Below, piece after piece: positions 49,451 to 60,053 of a stretch of DNA of 64,000 nt. The DNA lies in NCBI RefSeq assembly GCF_018873765.1, contig NW_025317361.1, positions 62,001 through 126,000 on the forward strand, given 5' to 3'. The notes under the pieces were generated by a model. It was not told the origin of the DNA. It was given only the letters and a program-made list of their open reading frames with translations, and did no database searches. This DNA is from Telopea speciosissima (taxonomy: Eukaryota; Streptophyta; Magnoliopsida; Proteales; Proteaceae). Positions within the stretch are counted from its first letter, which is position 1, and each line of letters opens with the position of its first letter. Made by a program: the position numbers and the translations under genes.

Positions 49451-50833
49451 CCAACACTGAAATTTGAAACCATATATGGTCCATAGCACGGTTTGAAGAA
49501 TTGGAATCAGATCATGTGAATATGAATCAAAATTGGCTACACTATATCTCAATTCTATTAGATTTTTTGAACCACTTTTGGTTTGATGGTAAATCATGTT
49601 TGATCTTTATTTTTTTTACTGTTTTTTCCATCTTTTAAATAAAATAACATAAAATCAATCATATTTATCTCGCACATAATGTGGGGTCATAAATTGTGTG
49701 TGTGACAGTCTCCCATAAACAAAATGTAGGGTCAGTATAAGAGCTTAAATATGGGGGAAAGAACACCATCCTGTCATGCAACGCATGCCATCCTTGCGCC
49801 CGGATACTAGGGTGTGTGTAATGACCGTTGCACCTTCTTGGAAAAATAGAAATGATCAAGGGTACGGTAGTCATTTGTGCACTCCTGTGTCAGACGAGTG
49901 TCAACATAGATCCTAACCCTCATTGAGTTGGGATCCTAGGAATGAGACCCACTCGAGGTGGATGCCATCTGTGCGACTCACTCAATGTATGAGAATGGAA
50001 TCTCACCTGTCCCTCATCATATGAGAGGATGTGAGAAGAAATCCCTATACTTTATGAGATATTAGGATGTATTCCCTATTTGTACACGGTAGACTCTTCC
50101 ATCAACTCCATCAAATAAAAGGGATAAAGGTTTTTATTTCATTTTGAATTAACATTTATGTCAATATAACTACATTTAATGCAAATCGAATAGAGACGAC
50201 TTTACCAATCACCAAGCAAGAAAACTTCAACAATTAGGGGGCAGATGCAACGGCAACCAACTCAATCTCCATCCATTAATGCTACTTTCTAACCCTTCTA
50301 TTTATCACCCAATCCCCCCTCCCCTCCTTCGCAAAAACAAAGCAAAACTACCATTTTTAATTCTTTTATTCATCTGGTTTGGTTTGGTTTGGTTTGGTTA
50401 CCCAACTATCCAAGCTGAATTTAAGAATTTTTACTTTAAAAATTATGTTTTTGATAATAAAAGCAGACCAATTTTTTTTATTAAAAAAATCATGTCTTTT
50501 TTAAATTCTTAAAAAGATCGGATATCTATTTGAATTTTCACAATTCATAGTTAAAATTAGAAAACAAAACAAATAAGGACCCCATTTCTCTTAACCCACG
50601 GTTAAGAGATAATTTTTTTATCTACGAGATCTGACCCTCCATTGAACTACGGAAAGATATGTCCACCTTCAACGATAAAGTGACAATTAATAACAACATT
50701 CAGCCTTCTTAGAATCCAACCATAACATCAAATCACAATCAGAGAAAAGAACATAATTCCAACAAAGAAAAAAAAAAAAAAAATTCTAAATCCTTTAAAC
50801 TTGCCTTATTAATGCTCAAGCTCCCTTAATAAG
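49451..50833. other. intergenic, nothing recognised
   Basis: AT-rich sequence with a short GGTTT repeat at 50376-50398. No coding, RNA or defined mobile feature is supported. Confidence 0.4.
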
Positions 50834-51105
50834 CATGGTTTTAGTGCATGGTATAGAATTGGGTATTTGTCACCTGCAAAACCGATAATATATTAATACG
50901 GAATTGACATGGACCGACTGTATTAGACAAATTTGCCCTTGATTTTCCTTAAAGAAGACTTTATTTTACTATTTTAATTTATCCCTTGTCCGTACTATTT
51001 CACTGATATGGTATTGACACAGCATCGAGATCAATGACTAGCGATACTGACACGTATCTCCTGATACGAGCGATACATACCAATACCTCAAAGGCTCAAA
51101 CCATG
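50834..51105. mobile_element. MITE-like element with TATCG/GATAC interior
   Basis: Ends CATGGTTTTAG and CTCAAACCATG are inverted repeats. The right half is rich in GATAC/TATCG motifs (51040-51090). Flanking 8-mers TTAATAAG and CTACCAAG agree at only 5 of 8 positions, so the target duplication is uncertain. The termini resemble those of the TATCG element at 30693 (CAGGGATTTAAG). Confidence 0.45.
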
Positions 51106-51224
51106 CTACCAAGAGCTACTTTTTCTGATTATCCCCATATTAGCAAACTTCCATCTCTCATCCTCCCTAGTATTATAGAATACCTAGATGTTCCCTCTAT
51201 TGAACAGGGCAACAGTGTGAACGG

Positions 51225-51450
51225 CCGCTAATTTGGTTGGTTGGAGGCTTGCCAATTGAAGTGCTTGCCCCCCAGAGGTCATAGGTTCGACTCTAAAGGT
51301 CACATTTGTGCCATATTAAGGCACTAATTTTCTTCCCCTCCCTCCCCCTTGTAGTTGTAGATCTGTTGGTTTGTCTTAGCCTTACCTCCCCCTCTTAGTT
51401 GTAGTTGGCCATGACCCCTTTATTAGGAATTTAGGATAGTCCAAAATAGA
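51225..51450 (+). mobile_element. possible tRNA-derived SINE
   Basis: A B-box-like TAGGTTCGACTCT at about 51282-51294 is preceded at suitable spacing by TTGGTTGGTTGGAGGCTTGCC, and followed by a T/C-rich body and an A-rich tail (51440-51465). Family not assigned. Confidence 0.35.
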
Positions 51451-52229
51451 AAAACAAAGAAAAAGGGGGCAACGGTCTTTTGTTATCTCATTTGGTTAGG
51501 TCAAGTTATTACTATGGTTTAATTTATGGAAGTAGATAATCCTAGATTCCTAGTACACAATTAGGAGTAGCTTTATTTTGATGAAAATGGAAAGACTCCA
51601 AAATTCTTGACAACTAAAAGGAAACTTTTTGGTAGACCAACTAAAAGGAAACTTGAAACATCAAATGGGAAGAAGACTCCAAAATACTAGACAATTAAAA
51701 GGAAATTTGAAATAGTACTAAGGCATTTATTTAGTAGGGCAAGAGAACGTTCACTAGTCGTGTAGCCCCTAGTGTGTATAAACAATCGTAATAACCTTAT
51801 AATAAGTTATGCATTTATGAAAAATCTGAATTTATTCTACAGTTAGCCTAATACTGAATTATATACATCAATATTATTTCCTGAACTCCATTTTTCCCCA
51901 TCCCTGAAAGGTACCAAAATGAATCATACCCAAAAACAAAAAAATGAAGAAGAAGGTACCAAAATGAACTTGAGAAACCAAGCAGGAAGCTTGAAAGTAG
52001 GGCTGCAACAAGGTCAGGTTGGGCCGGGCCTTTTAAAACCCCGACCCAACCCTGAGTATCACTGGGAATCATCCTATTCTTGATCTACTATGAGGTTCTA
52101 TTTAGATAAAATTCTGTTTTCAGTTTCTTTTCCTATTTTGATTAGTTTGTGTCTTACTTAAGGGTGGACTAGGAATCTATAAGTGTAATTGATTTTCTCT
52201 CATTATGTCAATTCCTATTTCTCTAATAT
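51451..52229. other. intergenic, short duplicated phrases
   Basis: The phrases CAACTAAAAGGAAACTT and GACAATTAAAAGGAAATTT (51600-51720) are internal repeats. 51995-52065 contains GGTCAGGTTGGGCCGGGCC and CCCGACCCAACCCTGA, a diverged relative of the GGGTCGGG MITE type. No gene was found. Confidence 0.4.
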
Positions 52230-52235
52230 GTGATC

Positions 52236-52400
52236 GAAAGCTGTTATGGCGCCTACGCGAACCAAGGCGATCGAGGGGCTTAAAAGCAAAGCGACACTAA
52301 CAAGGCGTCGCTTAGGCGACCAAGGCGAGAGCAAGGCGTTTGGACGCCTAGTCGTTGCCTAGGCGACGCTTTGACAACTATGGTCGCCTTGACAACTATG
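52236..52400. mobile_element. short MITE with GGCG/AAGGCG array
   Basis: Made of degenerate CCAAGGCGA, GGCGTCGCTTAGGCG and GCCTAGGCGACGC motifs. The ends AAAGCTGTTATGGCG and CGCCTTGACAACTAT are inverted repeats (11 of 15). GTGATC occurs on both sides (52230-52235 and 52401-52406), fitting part of an 8-bp duplication. The last 20 bases are duplicated (TTGACAACTATGG twice). Confidence 0.5.
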
Positions 52401-52722
52401 GTGATCTTTGAATTAAGAGTAGGATTCTTGGATTATAATTGCCATGAAAGTCTTTAATATCCCCGCATCTCATTGTATTCCTGATCGCTTTTGTTGGAAA
52501 TCGTTTTTTAGAATAAGAGATTTCTTATTAAGATTCTTGTGTGAGGATACATGTTACTGTTACTTTCTTGCTGTATTTTGTTTTTGTCTCTACGTATTTG
52601 AAATCTTTATACAAAAATGCATGTTATTGTGATTCCCTTACTATATATCTGCTCCATTTACCTGAATATTTTTGCTCTATTTACTGTATATCTTTTAAAA
52701 AATTTTTTTATGGTTTTGTTTT

Positions 52723-53520
52723 AGTTCCGTATGAAGCATTAACCAATGTACTTCGAAGAGAACTAGCTCGATTGGAGGGCCTCATCCTAGGCTTGCAAAA
52801 CTTGCCTGATTTTAGATATTTTATTCACCGATTGTGAGTAAATTTTTTTTATAAATTTTTTTTATATTTATTTGAAAGTTTATATTATTTTCCAAATGTT
52901 ACAGGCTTCCCAACAACCCCAATGGGCGGAACATCCATGAGGCTCTCATATTCTGGGGCCCCAAAGAAAGAGAAGCCTATTTTATTTTTATCTGGGACAA
53001 TTGTGGAATCTTATTTCCTAAGGCAGATGTTTGACGTGCAATCAATACATTCCTTAAAGGGGGAAACTTCGCTAATATGCTTGGAAACAATCTCCCTGAT
53101 TGGAGATCTTATTTGGTTTTGCAGTACCATCTTTACACAACTATATACAATTGTATGTTTTCTTTCTATGCTCTTTTATCTTTCCATAATACTCGTATCT
53201 TTCTATACACGAATCACACACACACACACAGATCTACAGGCCAATGTAATGTGTTTTTTTCGTATGACAGATCCATCGACCCACCAAGGCATCATAAAGG
53301 GTGTTAATCCATATTCGTGTCACCCAAATGATCTCCTACGTTATTCTCGCAATTTACTTTCCCACAATTCTATTCATGTAAGTAATATTTAATTTTTATT
53401 TTAATTATTATTATTTAACATTTATCAGTAATCATTTCTATTTTTTTTTCTTTTGCAGTTTCGAAGGATTGACAATGAATTTTTTTCCTCTTTTTATGGA
53501 CTTGTTTAGTATATTTTTTG
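52723..53520 (+). pseudogene. unrecognised broken gene fragment with splice sites
   Basis: Two exon-like blocks join in frame. About 52723-52834, after TTTTGTTTTAG, gives VPYEALTNVLRREL and LILGLQNLPDFRYFIHRL and ends at GTGAGT. 52906-53152, after ATGTTACAG, gives PNNPNGRNIHEALIFWGPKE, AYFIFIWDNCGILFPKADV, one stop (TGA), then KGGNFANMLGNNLPDW. A third acceptor (TTTTGCAG at about 53459) precedes FRRIDNEFFSS. The consistent phase across the splice suggests a once-real protein, now broken by the stop. I do not recognise the family. It may be host-derived or transposon-derived. Confidence 0.45.
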
Positions 53521-54086
53521 ATCAATTTAGTCCCTTGCGGTAAGGTGACCTTTAGGGTACTTGAAGGGTACTTGTTGTCTTGCTCTTTTATAACTTATTT
53601 AGTTCTGTTTGTGACTTAGTTTTGTTTGTGTGCAACTTAAACTGATTTTTTGCCCTTGGTCACAATACTGATAACCTGTTTTTTAATGAGGTTAATTTTG
53701 TAATGTTAATTCCCTCCCTTCCCTCTCGTTCCCCAACTCTAATTCTAGCGTGGGTTCCTCATTGGCTCTCCAACTTGCCCTCCTCTGCTTTCCATCCGCA
53801 TCTCCCTCCTCTTGCAGCTCCTAGCCCAACCTCCTCCTGTATCTTCCTGCCCCCATCCTTGCAATGAATACCCATCCCCAACCCTGCCCTATCTCTGCCC
53901 GCATGGATTATGGATGCTGACCTAGAGCTAAGTCACAGAAATTCTTGAGCTTCAAAGAACATACTCTGTGCCGGGATGAAATGCAAAACTCATGGGGTCG
54001 GGTTGGGGTGGAACCTCAACCTAACCCTGAATCCTCCTACCTTGGCCCAGGCCCGTCCTGACTCTGAGTCGGGTCTGAAAAACTCA

Positions 54087-54570
54087 ACCCTGATCGTCAT
54101 CTTGTTGGGCTTATCATAGTCCAAGTCCCACCTGATTGGCCCTGATTGGGCCGTGCTGACCCTGACCCTGACCTTGATAGCGTGCATATCAAATACTTCC
54201 TTGAATAAATATCATTTTCATTTATATCCATTCATCCTTATATATGTTTTTTTTCAATTGTATCCGTATACCCATGCACCCCACTGTAGTCCGTAGTTTT
54301 GTTTTATCATTCACCAAATATCATTTAGGCTAAAACTTGATATGTAAGCAAGGTCTTAGGTTTCACTGTTTCAGTATCAGTATGTGTGTCGGTCTCAACC
54401 GATACTGATACAGATCAGCCATATCATGACCCTGATCGTCATCCTGTTGGGCTTATCATAGCCCAAGTCCCACCCGATTGGCCCTGATTGGGCCGTGCTG
54501 ACCCTGACCCTGACCTTGATAGCGTGCATATCAAATACTTCCTTGAATAAATATCATTTTCATTTATATC
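54087..54570 (+). repeat. 342-bp tandem duplication interrupted by the Tat element
   Basis: 54087-54228 and 54429-54570 are the same 142-bp sequence with three mismatches, offset by exactly 342 bp. The second copy stops at TTTATATC, exactly where the LTR begins (54571), while the first continues with CATTCATCC. The retrotransposon therefore appears to have inserted into the second copy. The sequence belongs to the G/C palindromic type (CCTGATTGGGCC, GACCCTGACCCTGACC). Confidence 0.8.
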
Positions 54571-55455
54571 TGTTGCGTCAAGAAATCGTCGAGCGGTCCT
54601 GCGAGTGCCGTCACCTGCAAGTGGACCAAAGGGGTCGATCAGAGAGAACCGGTGTGGTCCCGGCCTAGGGCTCTCCGATGCCAAAGTTAGATCTCCTGGC
54701 GCAAACAGATGAATAGTGATTATTCAGTAAGAGTTTAGATGTCCCCTATGGGGTTGTGTACCTTTGTCTTTTATAGTAGCATATGGCGGTGTATGGCAGA
54801 GTGGAGAGTCCCAGTTTGATGGCGAGTGTGCCGTTGAGTGGATAGAGGCCCTGGGTAGCAGGGCTCTATCGATTGGCCATCTCCGCGGGAGAGGAGTGTC
54901 TGGTGGCATCGAGGATCCTTGGTGGATAGATATCCGCGTGTGGTGATAACGTCCTTGGTGCTTGAATCCGTCTGGATGACGTGACCTCTAAGGTCCAGAG
55001 TCTTGGTAGTGACATGAGTCTTAGTGATACGATCGGGTCGTAGATGGGTGGCCCCCACAGGTGCCCCTGATGCTGCGGCTAGGTGAGGCCGCGTGGGTTA
55101 GGCGTGAGGAGGCCGCGCCCGAGGCCGCACACGAGGCCACGCTGGTGAGGCCGGCGCCGTGAGGCCGCTGGTGAGGCGCGCTGAGGCCGCGCTGGTGAGG
55201 CGCGCTGAGGCCGTGCTGGTGAGGCGCGCTGAGCGCGCTGGTGAGGCCGCGCTGATGAGGCCGCGCTGAGGCGCGCTGGTGAGGCGCGCTGAGGCCGCGC
55301 TGGTGAGGCGCGCGTGAGGAGGCCGCGCCGGTGAGGCCGCGCCGACGCGCGCGCTGGGTGGTCCTTGGACCCGGTTCGTTCCCCTTGGCTATGAGGCGGG
55401 TAAATGCGTGACACGTGGCGATCGTTGATTGGCCAGGTGAATATTGGATGTATCA
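54571..55455 (-). mobile_element. 3' LTR of the Tat element (885 bp)
   Basis: On the minus strand it begins TGATACATCC at 55455, directly after the polypurine tract GAGAGTGGGGGCAAA, and ends TTGACGCAACA at 54571. A TATAAAAG box lies at about 54769-54776 (minus). Downstream of it is the GGCATCGGAG...GGGACCACACCGG region common at the R/U5 end of Tat LTRs. The U3 part contains a G/C-rich tandem array. The partner LTR is outside the window, so the ends rest on the polypurine tract, terminal dinucleotides and the junction with the host duplication. Confidence 0.75.
55080..55370. repeat. GC-rich degenerate tandem array inside the LTR U3
   Basis: Repeats of GAGGCCGCGCTGGTGAGG and GCGCGCTGAGGCC types with varying unit length. 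CpG-rich, unlike the AT-rich host flanks. The 142-codon minus-strand open frame here is a by-product of the repeat. Confidence 0.85.
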
Positions 55456-56039
55456 TTTGCCCCCACTCTCTTGGGATAGGATGTCCCGAGAGTAGGTGTC
55501 TTTGCATAGTGAGGGGTCATTGCGAATAAACTTTCTGTGGGGTTTGCCAGTAAATCCACTAATGAGGTAGGAGAGGTTAGGGGTTCAAACCTTACCTCCT
55601 ACACTTTTTCTTTTTGTTTTTTGTGGGTATATGTTCCTTCCTCTCTCCTTCTTCTTTCACTTCTCATTTCTCTTTCTTACTTTTTGTCTCCCCTTCTCCT
55701 TTAATTCCCCCTTTTTGCCTTTTGTCCTCTCTTTGGTGCCCACCATGTGTTTGTTTTTGGGTCACCTCCACTAGTATACACTTTGTTGCTTTTGGGCCCT
55801 TGTGTTTGGGTTGTGCTCTCTTGGTGCCCTTGGTGCCTTGGCTTGCTTGGGAAGCTTGAGTGGTGCTGGGCTTGAGTGTCTTGGCTCTTGTGACCTCTAT
55901 CCCTTGATTGTGCCTCTTGGTGTGGCTGCCGTCATCGCCGTGTGCTTGTCCTTTCGCGCGGTCACCTTTTTTCTGAGGTAAATCGATCCCCACCCTCTTC
56001 TTTTTTTTTTTTTTTTTTTTTTGTAGGGTGTCTCCTCGA
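55456..56039 (-). other. Tat 3' untranslated internal region next to the LTR
   Basis: Pyrimidine-rich on the plus strand (purine-rich on the element strand), including a 22-base T run at 56001-56022. No protein domain; open frames are low-complexity. Confidence 0.5.
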
Positions 56040-56260
56040 GGCCGCGCTTGAGGGGTGTGGCCGCGGTGAGGCCGCGCCTGCTGGCGTGGCCGCGGTGAGC
56101 CCGTGCCCGGCGGGTGTGGCCGCGTGAGGCCGCGCCTGGGGCGTGGCCGCGGTGAAGCTGCACCTGGGGCGTGGCCGCGGTGAGGCTGCGCCCTGCTGGC
56201 CGCGCCTGGCTGCGCCCTGTGTCCCGCGCCTTGCCAGTGATGCCGCGCCTATGGTGGCCG
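56040..56260. repeat. GC-rich tandem array outside the LTR
   Basis: Repeats of GTGGCCGCGGTGAGGC and CGCGCCTG types. The shared GAGGCCGCGC core links it to the array in the LTR (55080-55370), so the same motif has been amplified at two places in one element. Confidence 0.75.
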
Positions 56261-56639
56261 CGGTGTGGGTGTGATGGACCTTCGCTCTTCTTCCATGTTC
56301 TTCTTCTTGTATGTGATGGATCTGCTGTTTATATCTTGCAGGTGACATTCCTTTCCTTTTTCTTGCCAGTTTCGGGGAGATCGCTTTCTTGAGTAAGTAG
56401 TTCGTTCCCCTCTTGTCCTTCATGTCGTTCCCGGGTGACCTTGGCCTGCTTGATCGGGGTTGGATCTTGAGTGTTCCCGGATCGCCTTCTTACGTGGTAC
56501 TCCCTCCTCTATACCCTCCCCTAGTGATGCGATGGACGAGTGGGACCCTCTAGTGTCTCCGGTCCCCGTAGGGATCGTCGACCCTGCAGGCGCCATCCCA
56601 GTGCGGTCGTCTTGATAGGTTAGGCCTGTTGCTAGCATC

Positions 56640-58480
56640 TTGTCATCCTACGACTTGGTTTCCCTCAGTGAGGAGTTTCATATTCTGCCGAGGTCATGTT
56701 GCGTGCTCCTGGGCCTAGCGAGTATGCTTTCTCTCATCGCGCGGGGGAGATCTGCCTCTACCGTTCATTTTTCCTCCAGGGCCTTCGCCTTCCTATCCCT
56801 CGCTTTGTCGAGTTGGTGTTAGAGCATTGGCACCTCACCCCTGGGCAAGTGTTGCCCAACTCTTGGAGGGTGATCTTGGGTTTTTATGTCTTCTTCGCCC
56901 GCCTGGGCGTACCGCCTGATTCCCTGTTCTCCCACTTTTATCTGTTGAAGAAGGGGAACCATGAATGTTATCACTTTGCCCGCCGCGTGCTCAAGGGGCC
57001 CTATGCCTCTGTGGAGCTTCTTACGGGGATCACTAGCAACGTGAAGTATTGGAGGGATCGCTTCTTTTTTGCCACGGTCCCCCGATGCTCACTACGGACT
57101 GTTAGGGAAGTTATTGACCTCAAGAGGGTCAATCGGGGGCTTGGTGAGTGATTTTGAGGGTGACTCCCTCAAGGCGTGCTGGGTCGCGATCCGTTCCACG
57201 TCCAGGAGTTGGACTCGGAGGCCTTCTGTCTCTCTGGAAGTGAGTCTGGTAAGAGCATTGTCTTTTGTACTTGATTGGCATGTTGGTATTTGAATGTATG
57301 TGTCATCGATTGGTTGGTCGATCTATCACGGTGGATCAGCGTCCGGTTCGTTTGCTCGTGGCAATCTGCGGAGGAAGCGACTTCGAGGGTGGTCCATCTG
57401 CTTGGGTGACCGATGTTAGTGGTGCTTACTGCGCTGTGGTTGTTGGAGCGAAGCGGAAGGGTGGACCGAGGACATGCCGCGTGCGAGCTGCGGCGTGCGG
57501 GTCCTCCTTCCCCGTACTTCTCCTGGTGACGATGGCGTCCCCGGCTCTGTGCCTCTGTCCCCCTCTGTTTGTTCCTTCGGATCTTACTGTGTGCCCCTTT
57601 CCAAGGGGAAAGGTGTGGGTTCCTCGGCGGTGCGCCTGATCTTCCCACTGGGTGAGTCCACAGTGATCACCTTGGGCGTCTTGGGAGGGCTCGACCTTGG
57701 CGAGGCCGGCGTGTCGCGGAGTGGGTGGACGGGGCAGGCTCCCTACCGCGAGGATGGCCTTGCAGAGGCTTAGTGATGCTTATGCAGCTCGGACCCTCTA
57801 CCATGACATGGCTCGGTGAGTTATTCCTTTCTTGTCTCCTCATGTCCATTGCTCCATTTATTTTTACCTCATTTTATCGCTTGCCATGTTGATTGTAGGT
57901 CCATCACCGTCTTCTTTGAGGCGGTGCTTATTTGGAGGTCACGCTTCTCGTGAGCGAGATCTGCGCACCTTGCGTGACATGGAGAGGAGCTCCAGGGTCA
58001 GTCGATGCCGTGAGAAGGCCGAGGGCGACGCGAGAGGTGTCGGGGAACTTCTTGTGGCGTCGGGAAGCTCCTAGAGGTGTACGAGGAGGCTGCGTGTGAC
58101 TGTGGTGCGGCCGAGAGCTCGGCTAGGGTTACGGCTTTGGAGGAGGAGCTTCATTCATTGAGGGAAGGCATGAGGTGGGTGGCGTCTGCGGTGAGCGGCG
58201 TGGGTGAGTTCGAGGCATCCTCTGCGTTCTCGGCTGTATCGGTAGCGACTTCAGCCCGCCTATGAGGGAGGGTCCGGGACTTAGCCGCTTGTGTCTGGAG
58301 GTGACCCACGACTATGACTTCTCTGTCTTGGGGTTCTCTACGAGTTTCTTGCGGCGCTCGGGTGTAGGCTTGTGGTGAGAGCGCTCGGTGTCGAGGTGGA
58401 GGCTGCCCTGCTGAGGGGTGTCTTCTTGTGCGTCCTCTGAGGCGGACATGATGTCTCCGGTGGGTCGGAGGTGACCCATC
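56640..58480 (+). pseudogene. antisense extra ORF of the Tat element (gypsy-type transposon protein family), broken
   Basis: It runs opposite to pol. The best block, 56696-57151, reads PGPSEYAFSHRAGEICLYRS, LPIPRFVELVLEHWHLTPGQ, SWRVILGFYVFFARLGVP, and YWRDRFFF. This matches the plant 'putative gypsy type transposon' proteins (Pfam Transposase_28) encoded by Tat elements. After a stretch of frame changes (57150-57800), a charged, coiled-coil-like C-terminal part follows (57900-58260: ERDLRTLRDMERSS, ARVTALEEELHSLREGM), as in full-length family members. Function is unknown in the family. Stops and frameshifts show it is no longer intact, although intron splicing could bridge some. Confidence 0.7.
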
Positions 58481-58654
58481 ACTCTGTGATCCCTTGACCT
58501 TACGGTCGTCCGATCCTGTAGACGTCTCAACCTTTTTCCTTTTTTGAACTTGAGTTGTAACTACTATGACTTTTCTATGTGATCGCTTTTGCTTTTCTTT
58601 GATTGCCTTGTCTCTTGGTGATTATTTGCACGTTGATGCTCTTTGACCCTTGAT

Positions 58655-59558
58655 AGTTAGCGGCTTAGGCGTAGAGCCTCAATGGTGGCATGGCGCCTTA
58701 GGCTTGGAGCCTCGGTGTTGGCATGTCGCCTTAGGCATGAAGCCTCAGTGTTGGCATGTTGCCTTAGGCTTGGAGCCTCAGCGTTGGCATGTTGCCTTAG
58801 GCACGAAGCCTCGATGTTGGCATACCGCCTTAGGCACGAAGCCTCGATGTTGGCATACCGCCTTAGGCACGAAGCCTCGATGTTGGCATACCGCCTTAGG
58901 CACGAAGCCTCAGTGTTGGCATACCGCCTTAGGCACGAAGCCTCGATGTTGGCATACCGCCTTAGGCACGAAGCCTCGGTGTTGGCATACCGCCTTAGGC
59001 ACGAAGCCTCAGTGTTGGCATACCGCCTTAGGCACGAAGCCTCAGTGTTGGCATACCGCCTTAGGCACGAAGCCTCGATGTTGGCATACCGCCTTAGGCA
59101 CGAAGCCTCAGTGTTGGCATACCGCCTTAGGCACGAAGCCTCGATGTTGGCATACCGCCTTAGGCACGAAGCCTCAGTGTTGGCATACCGCCTTAGGCAC
59201 GAAGCCTCGGTGTTGGCATACCGCCTTAGGCTTGGAGCCTCTATGTTGGCATCCCGCCTCAGGCACGAAGCCTCGGTGTTGGCATACCGCCTTAGGCACG
59301 AAGCCTCGATGTTGGCATACCGCCTTAGGCACGAAGCCTCAGTGTTGGCATACCGCCTTAGGCACGAAGCCTCGGTGTTGGCATACCGCCTTAGGCACGA
59401 AGCCTCGATGTTGGCATACCGCCTTAGGCACGAAGCCTCGGTGTTGGCATACCGCCTTAGGCACGAAGCCTCGGTGTTGGCATACCGCCTTAGGCACGAA
59501 GCCTCGATGTTGGCATACCGCCTTAGGCACGAAGCCTCGATGTTGGCATACCGCCTTA
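58655..59558. repeat. 33-bp tandem repeat (~27 copies) inside the Tat element
   Basis: The unit is GGCATACCGCCTTAGGCACGA continuing AGCCTC(G/A)(G/A)TGTT, 33 bp, near-identical in the middle and more diverged at the left edge (58655-58800). Because 33 is a multiple of three, open frames of 300-400 codons exist on both strands, all translations of the repeat (e.g. LRHEASVLAYR). The unit contains an AGGC...GCCT inverted repeat. Satellite-like arrays between pol and 3' LTR are known in Tat elements. Confidence 0.95.
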
Positions 59559-60053
59559 GTGTAGTGGCCGTGATTCGATTGAGTGGTAGGAGAAGACAAG
59601 TATTCTTGCAACATTTCTTTATTTTATTGAAATTCACATTGCCCTTGATGTCGTCTCTCTGCTACTCCTCTACTCTGCGATTGTTATCACTACCCCTCTT
59701 TGCTATGCCTCTCTTGGTAGTACTTCTTGAGGATGTTACGAGTTCAGTGCGGTCTACCTTCTTGCCCACAGAGTCTTCAAGCGGTAAGTCCACAGGCGTA
59801 TCGCTTGGAGACTATGTAGGGTCCTTCCCGATTGGGTGTGACTTCCCATATACGTGGCTGCGATGCACTTGCCCTCCGTAGTACTAAATCGCCCTGGTGG
59901 AATAGCCTTTCCTTGACCACTGGCGTTATAGTACTGGCGATTCGTTCTTTGGTGGCGGCGTTCCTTAGTAGTGCTCTCTCTCGGACCTCATCTATAAAGT
60001 CGAGGTTCGCCGCGATCCGTCGACATAGGTGCGTTCATTGAAGTGCGAGAACC
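59559..60053 (-). other. Tat region between integrase and satellite
   Basis: On the element strand this follows the integrase core and probably held its C-terminal part. I see only weak remnants and no intact domain. Confidence 0.4.

Noticed and set aside
52922-53392. 156-codon plus-strand frame
   Set aside because: It overlaps the exon-like block at 52906-53152 in a different frame. The frame continuous across the upstream splice junction is the more plausible one.
58655-59558. Regular repeat array as a CRISPR
   Set aside because: Units are contiguous with no unique spacers, and the context is a plant retrotransposon.
58650-59881. Long overlapping open frames of 304, 326 and 399 codons on both strands
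   Set aside because: They translate the 33-bp tandem repeat. The unit length is a multiple of three, so absence of stops is automatic. No start context, domain or homology supports a protein.
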